From: CAXBNB01 sp965267535
Lineage (GTDB): Bacteria > Bacteroidota > Bacteroidia > Cytophagales > Cyclobacteriaceae
Direction: 5' to 3'
NCBI GenBank assembly: GCA_965267535.1
Contig: OZ254082.1
Coordinates: 62,001 to 126,000 of the forward strand
Length of the DNA stretch: 64,000 bases
Shown: piece by piece, positions 25,361-34,400 of the stretch
How the letters are laid out: every line of letters begins with the position of its first letter
How positions within the stretch are numbered: position 1 is the stretch's first letter
Position numbers and translations under genes: made by a program
Notes under the pieces: generated by a model
Databases searched by the model: none
What the model saw: only the letters and a program-made list of their open reading frames with translations
What the model was told of the DNA's origin: nothing

Positions 25361-27110
25361 ATAGTTGTTTGTCAGCTATTTTCTTATTTAGATTTTCTTT
25401 ATCCGGGGCTAGGTCTCTGGCCTTTTTCCATTGGATAATGGCTTCATTTACTGCACCAAGCTGGAACAGTACATCGCCGTAATGTTCGATAATCGTAGGG
25501 TTGTTGTTGTTTTGAGCTGCTTTTTCAAGAAACACTCGTGCTTCTTTATACTTCTTTCTGATATAGAGCACCCACCCATGTGTATCCAGATACGTAGGGT
25601 TGTCTTTTTTGAGGGTTACCAGCTTGCTGGACATCTGCTCTGCCTTGTCCAGATTTTCTTTCCTTAAAGATAGAAAATAACTGTAATTGTTGAGCACATG
25701 ATCGTTTTCCGGGTTCAGTTTTAAAGCTTCTTCGTAAGCATTGTCTGATTTCTCGTGTTGGCCCAGGCTGTTGTAGGCGTCTCCCAGCTGGCCATTGAGC
25801 ACACTGCTGAGTTGCTTGTTGGCAGCAGTGTACATTTTGCCGGTTTCGAATAGCTGTATGGCATTTTCATACTTTTTGTTGAGCAAGTTGGCCGTGCCGC
25901 CAAGATAGTACAGTCCAGCCTGATTAGGAAAATATTCCAAAGCCTGCTCGGCGTGTTCTATGGCGCTATCATAGGCTTTCAGGTCGAGCTCTATGGAGAT
26001 AATGTTTTGCCAGATATTGTAGTTTGATGCACTAATCTCTATGGCCTGAAGGTAGTATTCCCGTGCTTTTTGTTTGTTGCCCGTGCTTAAATACAGGTCC
26101 CCGGTAGCTGCAAAACTTTGGTACGCATCGGGGTGTGCTGCAAGCAGACCATTGGCTAATTCGATAAGGGGCTGTACCAGCTCCTGATTGGGTAGCATGG
26201 CCATGTAACCTTCCAGAGTAGACACTTTGGCAGCAAGGTCCATAGCTGTGTTGGCAAAAGCGGCGCGGAGCATCAGTATGGCTTCTTTCACCTGTCCGGC
26301 TTTTCGGTAAATTTCGGCTAGCTGCACGCCTATTACCGGGTCTTCTCCATAGGTTGTTATGTATTCTTCCAGATAGGTTTTTGCCTTTTCTGATTGATTA
26401 TTTGAAATCAGGATTTTGGACAATGAAGCTACATATTCCGGCACACCGGGGTTGCTTTCTATCAATAGTTTGCCTTCGGCTATGGCCAGGTCTAGTTTGT
26501 TTTGGCGAAGGTATATTTTTTGTTTTTGGTAGATGATTTCATCCATGATGCCGTAATGCTCCTGGGCCTTGATGTAGGTTTGAAGCGCATCGTCGTATTT
26601 CTTTTGGTAAAGTTGCAGAGCAGCCAGATCAAAAAGATAGTTTTGGGTATCGGGAACATTGGCAATCAAGTCTGCATACGTGTTGGCCGCCATTTCCAGA
26701 TCGGCCAGATTGGTATATATATTGGCTAGCAGTATGTAGTAGTACTTATTTTTGGGGTTGAGTTGTTTGGCTTTTATAGCATGGGGCAATGCTTCTATAT
26801 TTTCCTCCAGCTCGGCATGTATTTGTGCTTTTTTATAATTGGCAGCTGCATTTGCAGGGTCAAGTTCCAGCACCTTGCTAAACTGCTCCAGGGCTTTGGG
26901 GTAATCTTTTAGTAGAAAAAATTTCTCACCTTCTATGAAGTGACTTCCGATGGCTATGGTTACATCTTCATCACTTTTTTTCTTCGATGTTTCTTCTTGC
27001 TTTTTGTCAGCCTTTCTACGTTTTTGAGCAACAGCATACGAGCTGGTGAACAACATCACCACCAACATCACCCAAACTGACACTCTACTGATTGAAATAC
27101 TAAAATTCAT
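25353..27110 (-). CDS. Tetratricopeptide repeat protein
   Basis: A 585-residue secreted or periplasmic protein with signal peptide (MLVVMLFTSSYAVAQ), a Lys/Glu-rich linker, and then about a dozen TPR units across the rest. Clear units are YPKALEQFSKVLELDPANAA, NIEALPHAIKAKQLNPKN, AYDSAIEHAEQALEYFPNQ, HEKSDNAYEEALKLNPEND and AVNEAIIQWKKARDLAPDKE. TPR superhelices bind protein partners. First gene of the TPR-DUF4292-EnvC set. In many Bacteroidota this set follows a flippase and a dUTPase gene; here the flippase is next upstream but no dut is present. Confidence 0.92.
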   Translation of the reverse strand: MNFSISISRVSVWVMLVVMLFTSSYAVAQKRRKADKKQEETSKKKSDEDVTIAIGSHFIEGEKFFLLKDYPKALEQFSKVLELDPANAAANYKKAQIHAELEENIEALPHAIKAKQLNPKNKYYYILLANIYTNLADLEMAANTYADLIANVPDTQNYLFDLAALQLYQKKYDDALQTYIKAQEHYGIMDEIIYQKQKIYLRQNKLDLAIAEGKLLIESNPGVPEYVASLSKILISNNQSEKAKTYLEEYITTYGEDPVIGVQLAEIYRKAGQVKEAILMLRAAFANTAMDLAAKVSTLEGYMAMLPNQELVQPLIELANGLLAAHPDAYQSFAATGDLYLSTGNKQKAREYYLQAIEISASNYNIWQNIISIELDLKAYDSAIEHAEQALEYFPNQAGLYYLGGTANLLNKKYENAIQLFETGKMYTAANKQLSSVLNGQLGDAYNSLGQHEKSDNAYEEALKLNPENDHVLNNYSYFLSLRKENLDKAEQMSSKLVTLKKDNPTYLDTHGWVLYIRKKYKEARVFLEKAAQNNNNPTIIEHYGDVLFQLGAVNEAIIQWKKARDLAPDKENLNKKIADKQLYE

Positions 27111-27232
27111 TCCGGAATAAAAAACTGACCAACAAAGATAATAAAATCAAGCCCACAGAGGTAACTATTGACCTGCTTGCCTCAACTAAACGTAATTTAA
27201 AAGAGAAATATTCATAACTCTATCGAAAATAG

Positions 27233-28753
27233 CTAAAAGAGACGTTTGCCCAACACAGGAATGTTAGATAGAGCTTTGCGTTCTTTATACAAAATGAAGG
27301 CCGCAAATACCAGTACAATGGTATTTCTACAAAGCATATTCAGCCAAATGTTGCCACAGTCGGTCTGATAAGCTATATAGCTGAGGGCACTTGAAAGCAC
27401 TATATAGCCCAGCGGATTGCCTACATTGTAGGGTATAGGGTAGTGTTTTTGCCCCATAAAATAACTCATGACCGTCATAATCAGGTATGTAAACAGGGTG
27501 GTAAGGGCACTGCCAAAGTATCCTAAAACAGGTATGAGAAGAAGGTTTGCTACGATGGTCACCAGAGCTCCGGTACAGGTAATGATGGCTCCAAAGTGTG
27601 TTTTATCCGTTACTTTATACCATACAGACAAGTTGTAAAAAATACCTAGCAAGAGGTATCCCATAAGCAGGAAGGGCACGATGTAGAGGCCTTCTCTATA
27701 CTCAGGATTGCTCAAAAATGCTATGCCCAAAGGTTCGAGGTTTGCTGTTACACCCAGAAATACCAGGCAATTGAAAATAACAAAAGCCTGCATCACTTTG
27801 CTTAGCAATGCAGGGGAATCTTTCTCACCCGCATTGGTGAAAAAGAAAGGTTCTGCCGCATAACGAAACGCCTGTATGCCCAGCATCATAAACACAGACA
27901 GTTTATAGCACGCACCAAAAACCCCCAGTGCATGTAACGTGTCACGACCTTGATAAAAATTTTCAGGTAGAATGTATTTCAACAACGTTCGCGACATCAT
28001 CTCGTTGGCAGTGCCGGCTATGCCGATAAGCAATATGGGCAAGGCATATACCAATATGGGTTTGAATCGACCCCAGTTGAAGGTAAACCGGAAGGAGGAG
28101 AATTGGTCGGACAGGAAAATGATAAATAGGCTATTGGATATCAGGGTAGATAAAAAGACATACTTGATGTTGAAATCCGGAGTGTACAAGGCCTGAGCCA
28201 GAGGGCGCAGTTCGGGTAAAAACTTTTCTTTAACGATACCATCACAAAACACCAGGAAAAAAAGATTGAGCAGTACTGCAATAATCACATTGGCTAGTCG
28301 AATAAAAGCAAAGCGTTTTGGTCTTCCATCGAGCCGGAGTTTGGCAAAAGGTATAGCATAGATACAATCGATAGCTATGGTTAGGGCCAGCCAGTAGATG
28401 ATAATTTCCCTGCCGGGGTAGCCAAGTGCGGTTACAAGTGGTTTTGCTGCTATGATGAGCAAAGCAGAAAACAGCAAACTGGTAACGATTATAGAAGATA
28501 CACAGAGATTGAAGTAGGCTTGAGACTGATCTTTGTGTTTGGTAGCAAAACGGAAGTAGGCCGTTTCCATACCATACATGTAGATGATATTGAGAAAGGC
28601 AACATAGGCAAAAAACTCCGTAACAATACCAAACTCACCGGGAAGAAAAACCGCTGTATAAAGGGGAGTTAGTACGTATGAAATAACCCTTCCTACTATG
28701 CTACTGAGACCGTACCAGATGGTGTCGCCGGCTAGTTTTTTTATTTTACTCAC
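27233..28753 (-). CDS. Polysaccharide flippase (MOP/Wzx-like family)
   Basis: A 506-residue inner-membrane protein with 12 to 14 hydrophobic helices, starting MSKIKKLAGDTIWYGLSSIV and GRVISYVLTPLYTAVFLPGE. This is the typical opening of Wzx-like oligosaccharide flippases. The middle has FLGVTANLEPLGIAFLSNPE, and the C-terminal half has polysaccharide-synthesis C-domain helices (VTIVANLLLIPVLGYFGSAL). It would flip a lipid-linked sugar unit to the periplasmic face. No polymerase or transferase is next to it; the exopolysaccharide genes at 10980-16116 may be partners, which cannot be shown from the sequence. Confidence 0.9.
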   Translation of the reverse strand: MSKIKKLAGDTIWYGLSSIVGRVISYVLTPLYTAVFLPGEFGIVTEFFAYVAFLNIIYMYGMETAYFRFATKHKDQSQAYFNLCVSSIIVTSLLFSALLIIAAKPLVTALGYPGREIIIYWLALTIAIDCIYAIPFAKLRLDGRPKRFAFIRLANVIIAVLLNLFFLVFCDGIVKEKFLPELRPLAQALYTPDFNIKYVFLSTLISNSLFIIFLSDQFSSFRFTFNWGRFKPILVYALPILLIGIAGTANEMMSRTLLKYILPENFYQGRDTLHALGVFGACYKLSVFMMLGIQAFRYAAEPFFFTNAGEKDSPALLSKVMQAFVIFNCLVFLGVTANLEPLGIAFLSNPEYREGLYIVPFLLMGYLLLGIFYNLSVWYKVTDKTHFGAIITCTGALVTIVANLLLIPVLGYFGSALTTLFTYLIMTVMSYFMGQKHYPIPYNVGNPLGYIVLSSALSYIAYQTDCGNIWLNMLCRNTIVLVFAAFILYKERKALSNIPVLGKRLF

Positions 28754-28798
28754 AGGGCAGCAGTAGTTAGTAGCATGCAGAAAGGCATCTGTAGTAGA

Positions 28799-29584
28799 TT
28801 ATTCTCCTTTGAATTGGGGTTCCCGTTTTTCAATAAATGCTTGTGTACCCTCTTTAAAATCCTGCGTGCCACAGCAGCGTGAAAAGGAATTAGCTTCTGT
28901 TTGGTAGCCATCTTCACCGTCTGTAAATACGGCGTTTACACAATCGATAACCATACCGATAGCCAGTGGAGCTTTTTTGCTTATTTTGGTGATTATCTCT
29001 TTGCTCTTGGCCAGTAAATCTTCCCGTGTTTGCTCTACATAGTTGACCAGGCCGAGCTGTAGAGCTTCTTCGGCGTTTATCATATCACCGGTTAGCATGA
29101 GTTCCATGGCTTTTCCCTTGCCGATGAGATGTGTGAGTCGCTGGGTACCTCCATATCCGGGTATGATGCCCAGATTGACTTCCGGCTGCCCAAATCGGGC
29201 ATTGGAAGTAGCTATGCGCATGTGGCAGGCCATAGCTAGCTCACAGCCGCCACCTAAGGCAAAACCGTTAACCGCTGCGATTACTGGTTTGTTGCAGTTT
29301 TCTATCATCTGAAAGACTTCTTGTCCTCCTTCGGAAAATTTTCGGCCCGTAACTTCATTCACACCCGTAAACTCCCGAATATCTGCCCCGGCTACAAATG
29401 CCTTCTCCCCTGCACCTGTAAAAATGACACCTTTAATGTCTTTGTCATCGCATACAGATTGCATGGCTGTTTTTATTTCTTCCAGCGTTTCCAGATTCAG
29501 TGCGTTGAGTTGACTTTCTCTGTTTACAGTGATAATCAGGATGTTATCAGAGAGTTCCAGAATCAAATTTTTGAATTCATCCAT
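28799..29584 (-). CDS. Enoyl-CoA hydratase/isomerase family protein (crotonase)
   Basis: A 261-residue crotonase-fold enzyme of acyl-CoA metabolism, probably fatty acid or branched-chain oxidation. The oxyanion-hole motifs are AFVAGADIREF and NGFALGGGCELAMACH. Both catalytic glutamates of enoyl-CoA hydratases are in place (GGGCELA and FGQPEVNLGIIPGYGGTQRL). The C-terminal helices end in GTQAFIEKREPQFKGE. The ATG at 29584 is chosen because the longer frame would begin inside the promoter -7 box at 29612-29619. It stands apart from other fatty-acid genes. Confidence 0.93.
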   Translation of the reverse strand: MDEFKNLILELSDNILIITVNRESQLNALNLETLEEIKTAMQSVCDDKDIKGVIFTGAGEKAFVAGADIREFTGVNEVTGRKFSEGGQEVFQMIENCNKPVIAAVNGFALGGGCELAMACHMRIATSNARFGQPEVNLGIIPGYGGTQRLTHLIGKGKAMELMLTGDMINAEEALQLGLVNYVEQTREDLLAKSKEIITKISKKAPLAIGMVIDCVNAVFTDGEDGYQTEANSFSRCCGTQDFKEGTQAFIEKREPQFKGE

Positions 29585-29611
29585 AAGCTCAGTTTGTTGC
29601 TTGGTCGAACT

Positions 29612-29619
29612 CAAAATTA
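29612..29619 (-). promoter_or_regulatory. -7 promoter element for the crotonase gene
   Basis: TAATTTTG on the minus strand is an exact match, 27 bases from the ATG at 29584. A TTA (one off TTG) lies at about -33 distance. The 251-base gap to 29836 otherwise holds only AT-rich sequence; a plus-strand TTACTTTG at 29752-29759 may serve the next gene. Confidence 0.45.
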
Positions 29620-29835
29620 TGGAAAGGTGTGTAGTATTGCTAATGAAGCCTGTGTTTTTGTGATCCGGTGTGTCAATAAGCCAATTATTTGTGCTTTTCT
29701 TCGTTGGATATTGACCATTAATCGAAAAAGCTTTCTTAGGCAGAAGAATATGCTGTTACTTTGCATTTGAAATCAACCGGCTGAGATTCTTTATTTCATA
29801 AAACCTAATGCGCTACTTACTGCGTAAGTATTCCG

Positions 29836-30909
29836 ATGAAAAATATTTTAGCAGCTATATTGATAATATCACCTTTGTTGGTGTTTTCCCAAACCACTTA
29901 CACACTAAAAAGTAGCTGTGATACCGATGGGGAGTGTGACTGGAATGATGCCAGCTCATGGTTGATTGGTACAGACCCTGATATTCCTGCAGTAGTAGCT
30001 CCAAATGGTAGTAACCCGGGCGATGGAGATATTATAGTCATTCCGGCAGGTACTTATGTGGAGGTAGAAGGTAGTCCTAATAATACTGAGATTAGTGATG
30101 GCAGGCAGATTACTTTAAAAATTTATGGTACGGTAGACATTCAAGATAACAATGCCAGGCTAAAGCTGTTGGATGGCAGGTCTGTAATACAGGTACACTC
30201 AGATGGGGAAATTCTAGGAGGAGGAAATTCTGCCAGGTTACAGATAGGCTCGACAGAAATAAAAGGAACAGAAATACAGACGTTAACTTTCCCCAACCAA
30301 TTTACAGAAGACAATCTGGATCAGGGAGGCTGTGCTAGTACCGGCGATTGCGATGATGATCCACTACCTATAGTACTAAAAGGCTTTTCAGGAAAAGCAG
30401 TAAGTGCGAAGGTTAAATTGTTTTGGGAAACTATCTCAGAAGAAAACTTTGATTATTTCTTGATTGAGCGCTCAGCCGATGGCAATTCATTTGAAAAAGT
30501 AGGAACATTATCGGGACATGGTAATTCCACTACACTCATAAGTTATAGCTTTGAGGATCCACAGCCTCTATTTGGAGTATCTCACTATAGGCTCACGGCA
30601 ATCGACTATGACGGGAGCTTTGAAGTATTTCCTTTCATAACGGTAGAGTATTTTCCTTCAGATGTAATACTGACCCTATTCCCCAATCCCGGTAGTGGCA
30701 CTTCTATAAAAGCCAAAGTAGGGTTACCTACAGAAGCTACTTTGTTGCAGTTATCCGTCAGTGACCTGAGTAGTAGGATTATCAAGAGTCAGTCGCTGAC
30801 CCAGGGGCAAAATGAAATTCGATTTTCACCTGCTTTACAAAAAGGTGTGTACATTGTAAAAGTCCAGATAGACAACTATTTTATTGCCCGAAAAATAGTA
30901 ATTGATTAA
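29836..30909 (+). CDS. Secreted protein with type IX secretion C-terminal sorting domain and G8-like N-terminal region
   Basis: A 357-residue protein with signal peptide (NILAAILIISPLLVFSQ). The N-terminal half, with CDWNDASSWL, NPGDGDIIVIPAGTYVEV and a run of parallel-strand-like repeats, resembles G8/beta-helix regions of surface proteins. A middle segment (VKLFWETISEENFDYFLIER) is the fibronectin-like linker common in such cargo. The end has the type A sorting domain: LTLFPNPGSGTS, LSVSDLSSRII, NEIRFSPALQKGVYIVKVQ and a final basic RKIVID. It should be exported by the type IX system that includes SprA, then anchored or released. The ligand is unknown. Confidence 0.9.
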   Translation: MKNILAAILIISPLLVFSQTTYTLKSSCDTDGECDWNDASSWLIGTDPDIPAVVAPNGSNPGDGDIIVIPAGTYVEVEGSPNNTEISDGRQITLKIYGTVDIQDNNARLKLLDGRSVIQVHSDGEILGGGNSARLQIGSTEIKGTEIQTLTFPNQFTEDNLDQGGCASTGDCDDDPLPIVLKGFSGKAVSAKVKLFWETISEENFDYFLIERSADGNSFEKVGTLSGHGNSTTLISYSFEDPQPLFGVSHYRLTAIDYDGSFEVFPFITVEYFPSDVILTLFPNPGSGTSIKAKVGLPTEATLLQLSVSDLSSRIIKSQSLTQGQNEIRFSPALQKGVYIVKVQIDNYFIARKIVID

Positions 30910-30926
30910 GATGTATTTTTGCAGGT

Positions 30927-31178
30927 ATGGAAGATGAACTGACCTTTGAACAATACCTTGTAGGTAAAAAAATAGATGGTGTCAAGTTTAAGCAGCACAA
31001 TCCGGATCAGTACCGGCGATTGGCTGTAGATTTTTCGCAGATGCACCCCAATAGCTTTACCGCACAATACCTTTTTTTGATTAACCCCTTGCGAAGACAG
31101 TACACGTTGGTGGCTGGCGAAGACGCACAGAAAAAGAAAAAGGCCCTGGCAAAACCTAAAATAGCCGCTAAAGGGTAA
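30927..31178 (+). CDS. Small conserved hypothetical protein
   Basis: An 83-residue soluble protein without signal peptide. It begins MEDELTFEQYLVGKKIDGVK, has FKQHNPDQYRRLAVDFSQMH in the middle, and ends in a strongly basic tail (KKKKALAKPKIAAKG). The tail could bind nucleic acid. Codon use looks like its neighbours, and it starts with ATG 18 bases after the type IX cargo gene. I have a sense of having seen such short proteins before truA in Cytophagales, but no name applies. Confidence 0.65.
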   Translation: MEDELTFEQYLVGKKIDGVKFKQHNPDQYRRLAVDFSQMHPNSFTAQYLFLINPLRRQYTLVAGEDAQKKKKALAKPKIAAKG

Positions 31179-31237
31179 TCTACTTTCCGGCGTGGTTTTC
31201 TACCTCAGATGAGCAACACTTACCCCAAAAAATGGTC

Positions 31238-31245
31238 TAACTTTG
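31238..31245 (+). promoter_or_regulatory. -7 promoter element for truA
   Basis: TAACTTTG is an exact match to TAnnTTTG, 45 bases before the truA ATG at 31291. The longer open frame would start inside this box, so the later ATG is preferred. No TTG at -33. Confidence 0.42.
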
Positions 31246-31290
31246 TGGTCATCAAAAAACAAAACAAGGAAAGATACGGGTGATCTGCCA

Positions 31291-32037
31291 ATGCGGTATT
31301 TTATAGAATTATCATATAATGGGGAGGCTTACCATGGCTGGCAGGTACAGCAAAACGCTGTAAGTGTTCAGGAAGTGCTGAATGACGCCTTGTCCAAAAA
31401 ATTGAGAGAAGAAATAGCCTGTACAGGCAGTGGTCGCACCGATACGGGAGTGCATGCGCTTATGCAGGTAGCGCATTTTGATGCAAAGCAGCAAATAAGT
31501 TCGTATTCCGACCTTCGGCATCAGCTCAATAGTTTGCTTCCACACGATATAGCGGTAAACAATATATATCAGGTAAAAGAGGATGCCAGTGCCCGGTTTG
31601 ACGCTGTAAGTCGGTCGTATGTGTATTATATTCACCAGCAAAAGCAACCTTTCCTACACGGACATTCATACCTTTTTACACGCGATGTGGAGTTGGCTGT
31701 AATGAATGAAGTGTGTGATCTGCTTATCGATTGGAGTGATTTTCAGTCGTTTAGTAAAGTACATACCGACGTGCATACTTTTGACTGTGACATTACTCAA
31801 GCACATTGGGAGAGGCAAAACGACAAGGTTGTTTTTTCCGTAACAGCAAATAGGTTTTTGAGGGGAATGATCCGAGCTTTGGTCGGGACCATGCTCGATG
31901 TGGGCACAGGCAAACTTTCAGTAGCTGACTTCAAAGCTATTTTGGAAAGCAGAGACAGGAAAAAAGCGGGGAGAGCAGTTCCTGCCTGCGGCTTGTATTT
32001 GTGCGATATCCGTTATCCTGAAAACATAAAATTGTAA
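31291..32037 (+). CDS. truA: tRNA pseudouridine(38-40) synthase TruA
   Basis: TruA converts uridines 38-40 in the anticodon stem of many tRNAs to pseudouridine. The 248-residue protein begins MRYFIELSYNGEAYHGWQVQ. It has the catalytic aspartate in GSGRTDTGVHALMQVAHF and continues with SARFDAVSRSYVYYIHQQK, NRFLRGMIRALVGTMLDVG and the final AGRAVPACGLYLCDIRYP. All are hallmark motifs. It is followed 26 bases later by an ABC exporter on the same strand. Confidence 0.96.
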   Translation: MRYFIELSYNGEAYHGWQVQQNAVSVQEVLNDALSKKLREEIACTGSGRTDTGVHALMQVAHFDAKQQISSYSDLRHQLNSLLPHDIAVNNIYQVKEDASARFDAVSRSYVYYIHQQKQPFLHGHSYLFTRDVELAVMNEVCDLLIDWSDFQSFSKVHTDVHTFDCDITQAHWERQNDKVVFSVTANRFLRGMIRALVGTMLDVGTGKLSVADFKAILESRDRKKAGRAVPACGLYLCDIRYPENIKL

Positions 32038-32063
32038 TTTTAACCACCCCAAGCAAAGAATAA

Positions 32064-33827
32064 TTGGAACAGGAAAAAACGAGTGGTAACATTGTTGACC
32101 TTGTAGTACTGAGGCGACTATTTCAGTTTGTAAAGCCATACATCAGGCAATTCTATTTTCTGGTATTTCTTACCATAGCACTGGCTGTGCTTATCCCCTT
32201 GCGCCCCAAGCTTATTCAGCTCACGATCGACAATGAGCTGGCCATGGGAGATTACCCCGGATTGGTAAATATGATTTTGCTGTTGCTGGGCTTGCTGGTA
32301 GTGCAGGCAGTTGTTCAGTATCTACACACATTTTTATCCGGCTGGGTAGGTCAGTATGTCATTCGTGACATTCGTGTCAAGCTTTTTCGGCATATCCAAC
32401 ACTTAAACCTTCGCTTTTTTGACAAAACCCCTATTGGTAGGTTAGTTACCCGCAACGTGTCGGATATAGAAACACTCGCCGATGTGTTTAGTCAGGGTAT
32501 AGCTGCTATGATTGGAGATCTGCTCCAAATCGTGGTAATACTGTGTTTTATGTTTTATACCGATTGGAAGCTGACCTTGGTGAGTCTTTCTACCTTGCCG
32601 ATATTACTTTTTTCCACGTATGTGTTCAAAGAAAAAATAAAGACGGCCTTCAACGAGGTACGGACGGCTGTATCCAATCTCAACTCTTTTGTACAGGAGC
32701 ATATTACAGGGATGAGTATTGTTCAGATTTTCAACAGTGAAAAAAGAGAGTACGAAAAATTTAAGGAAATAAACAAGGAGCACCGAAAAGCACACATCAA
32801 ATCAGTCATGTATTATTCGGTCTATTTTCCGATTGCAGAAATTATTCAGGCAAGCGGATTTGCCCTGGTAGTATGGTATGGAGCAGGTGAAGTGATTAGC
32901 GACAGACTTACTTTTGGTGTGTTGATAGCTTTCATTATGTACATCATGATGTTTTTTAGACCGATACGTATGATCGCTGATCGATTCAATACCCTTCAGA
33001 TGGGTATAGTAAGCTCTACCCGTATAATGAAACTACTCGATAGCAAAGAACATATACCCAACAGTGGCACTTATGCTCCGGATACGCTGGAGGGCAAAGT
33101 GGAGTTTGACAGGGTACACTTTGCGTATGACAATGAGAATTTTGTGTTGAAAGACATCACCTTCGATGTACAGCCCGGACAAACTGTAGCATTGGTAGGA
33201 GCTACTGGTGCAGGTAAGTCTTCTGTCATTAATCTACTCAGTAGGTTTTACGATATTCAAAAAGGAAGTATCAAAGTGGATGATCGCCTTATTCAGGAGT
33301 ACGATATCAATGCACTGCGAAAAAACATAGGAGTGGTGTTGCAAGATGTTTTTCTTTTTTCAGACACTATCTATAACAATATCACGCTAAACAACCCGGA
33401 AATCACTCGCGACAAGGTAGAGGAAGCAGCTGATTTGGTGGGTGCTCGTGATTTTATAGAGCGGCTTCCCGGAGGCTTTGATTACAATGTGATGGAGCGC
33501 GGTGCTACATTATCTGTGGGTCAGCGACAGTTGATAAGTTTTGTACGCGCAATGGTATATGATCCTAAAGTGATCGTACTGGACGAGGCTACTTCCTCTG
33601 TAGATACTGAAACAGAGGAGCTTATTCAGGTAGCCATAGAAAAGCTTATGAAAGGAAGGACGTCCATAGTGATAGCGCATCGGTTGTCTACTATCCAACA
33701 CGCCGATAAGATTATTGTATTGGAAAAAGGGGAAATTAAAGAAATAGGTACGCACGATAGCTTGCTGGCCGAGGAGGGGTACTACGCCCAGCTTCATAAA
33801 ATGCAATACAAGGAAGTCACCATTTAA
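32064..33827 (+). CDS. ABC transporter, fused membrane and ATPase domains (exporter type)
   Basis: A 587-residue half-transporter that would dimerise in the inner membrane. Residues about 20-310 hold six transmembrane helices (FLVFLTIALAVLIPLRPKL, VNMILLLLGLLVVQAVVQYL). The nucleotide-binding domain has Walker A GATGAGKSSVINL, Q-loop VLQDVFLFSD, signature LSVGQRQLISFVRAM, Walker B KVIVLDEATSSVD and the switch His in IVIAHRLST. This resembles lipid/multidrug exporters (MsbA/LmrA group). The start is TTG at 32064; no ATG is in a suitable place. Substrate unknown. Confidence 0.93.
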   Translation: MEQEKTSGNIVDLVVLRRLFQFVKPYIRQFYFLVFLTIALAVLIPLRPKLIQLTIDNELAMGDYPGLVNMILLLLGLLVVQAVVQYLHTFLSGWVGQYVIRDIRVKLFRHIQHLNLRFFDKTPIGRLVTRNVSDIETLADVFSQGIAAMIGDLLQIVVILCFMFYTDWKLTLVSLSTLPILLFSTYVFKEKIKTAFNEVRTAVSNLNSFVQEHITGMSIVQIFNSEKREYEKFKEINKEHRKAHIKSVMYYSVYFPIAEIIQASGFALVVWYGAGEVISDRLTFGVLIAFIMYIMMFFRPIRMIADRFNTLQMGIVSSTRIMKLLDSKEHIPNSGTYAPDTLEGKVEFDRVHFAYDNENFVLKDITFDVQPGQTVALVGATGAGKSSVINLLSRFYDIQKGSIKVDDRLIQEYDINALRKNIGVVLQDVFLFSDTIYNNITLNNPEITRDKVEEAADLVGARDFIERLPGGFDYNVMERGATLSVGQRQLISFVRAMVYDPKVIVLDEATSSVDTETEELIQVAIEKLMKGRTSIVIAHRLSTIQHADKIIVLEKGEIKEIGTHDSLLAEEGYYAQLHKMQYKEVTI

Positions 33828-33838
33828 AAGTCAAGAGT

Positions 33839-33846
33839 TACCTTTG
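33839..33846 (+). promoter_or_regulatory. -7 promoter element immediately before aroK
   Basis: TACCTTTG matches TAnnTTTG exactly and is followed by GCGC and the TTG start at 33851. The spacing of four bases would give an essentially leaderless mRNA. A near-identical arrangement is found before the MaoC gene at 45994. Confidence 0.42.
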
Positions 33847-33850
33847 GCGC

Positions 33851-34390
33851 TTGAAAGCATCACTCGATTATAGATTGAATAAAAACAAAAAAATATTTTT
33901 GGTAGGGTTGCCCGGTAGTGGTAAGTCCACTTTTGGCAAAGCACTGGCCGACCAGTTGGCAGTGCCATTTATAGATTTAGATACAGTAATCGTAGATACA
34001 GAAAAACGCAGTATACCTACTATTTTTTCAGAGCAGGGGGAAGACTATTTTCGTCTGGCAGAGCAAAAGGCATTGCAGCAGGTTATAGATTCACATCATT
34101 CTTTTCTGTTGGCCACAGGAGGAGGAACACCGTGTTTTTTTGATAATATGGACAAAATGCTGGAAGCCGGAAAGGTATTGTTTCTTAATGTCTCTTTGGA
34201 AGAGATAACCCAAAGAGTACAAGCCCAAAAAGGCACACGCCCTTTGATTCAGCAGCAGTCGGATAGTGAAGTGCTCGAAAACCTGAACAAACTGTATAAA
34301 AAAAGGCTTCCTTATTATAAGAAAGCCCATGTGGTCTTGAATGATGACGCTATCCAGGTGGATATAGCCATCAAGCGCTTATTTCAATAA
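33851..34390 (+). CDS. aroK: Shikimate kinase
   Basis: Phosphorylates shikimate with ATP, the fifth step of the chorismate pathway. The 179 residues contain Walker A FLVGLPGSGKSTFGKALA, the shikimate-binding DLDTVI and EDYFRLAEQKAL, the glycine-rich ATGGGTPCFF, and the lid region KGTRPLIQQQ. The start is TTG at 33851, about 13 residues before the first strand. No ATG is available upstream of the Walker motif, so this start or an undetected one near it must be used. It converges with the porin gene, ten bases away. Confidence 0.92.
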   Translation: MKASLDYRLNKNKKIFLVGLPGSGKSTFGKALADQLAVPFIDLDTVIVDTEKRSIPTIFSEQGEDYFRLAEQKALQQVIDSHHSFLLATGGGTPCFFDNMDKMLEAGKVLFLNVSLEEITQRVQAQKGTRPLIQQQSDSEVLENLNKLYKKRLPYYKKAHVVLNDDAIQVDIAIKRLFQ

Positions 34391-34400
34391 CCGTATAGTG

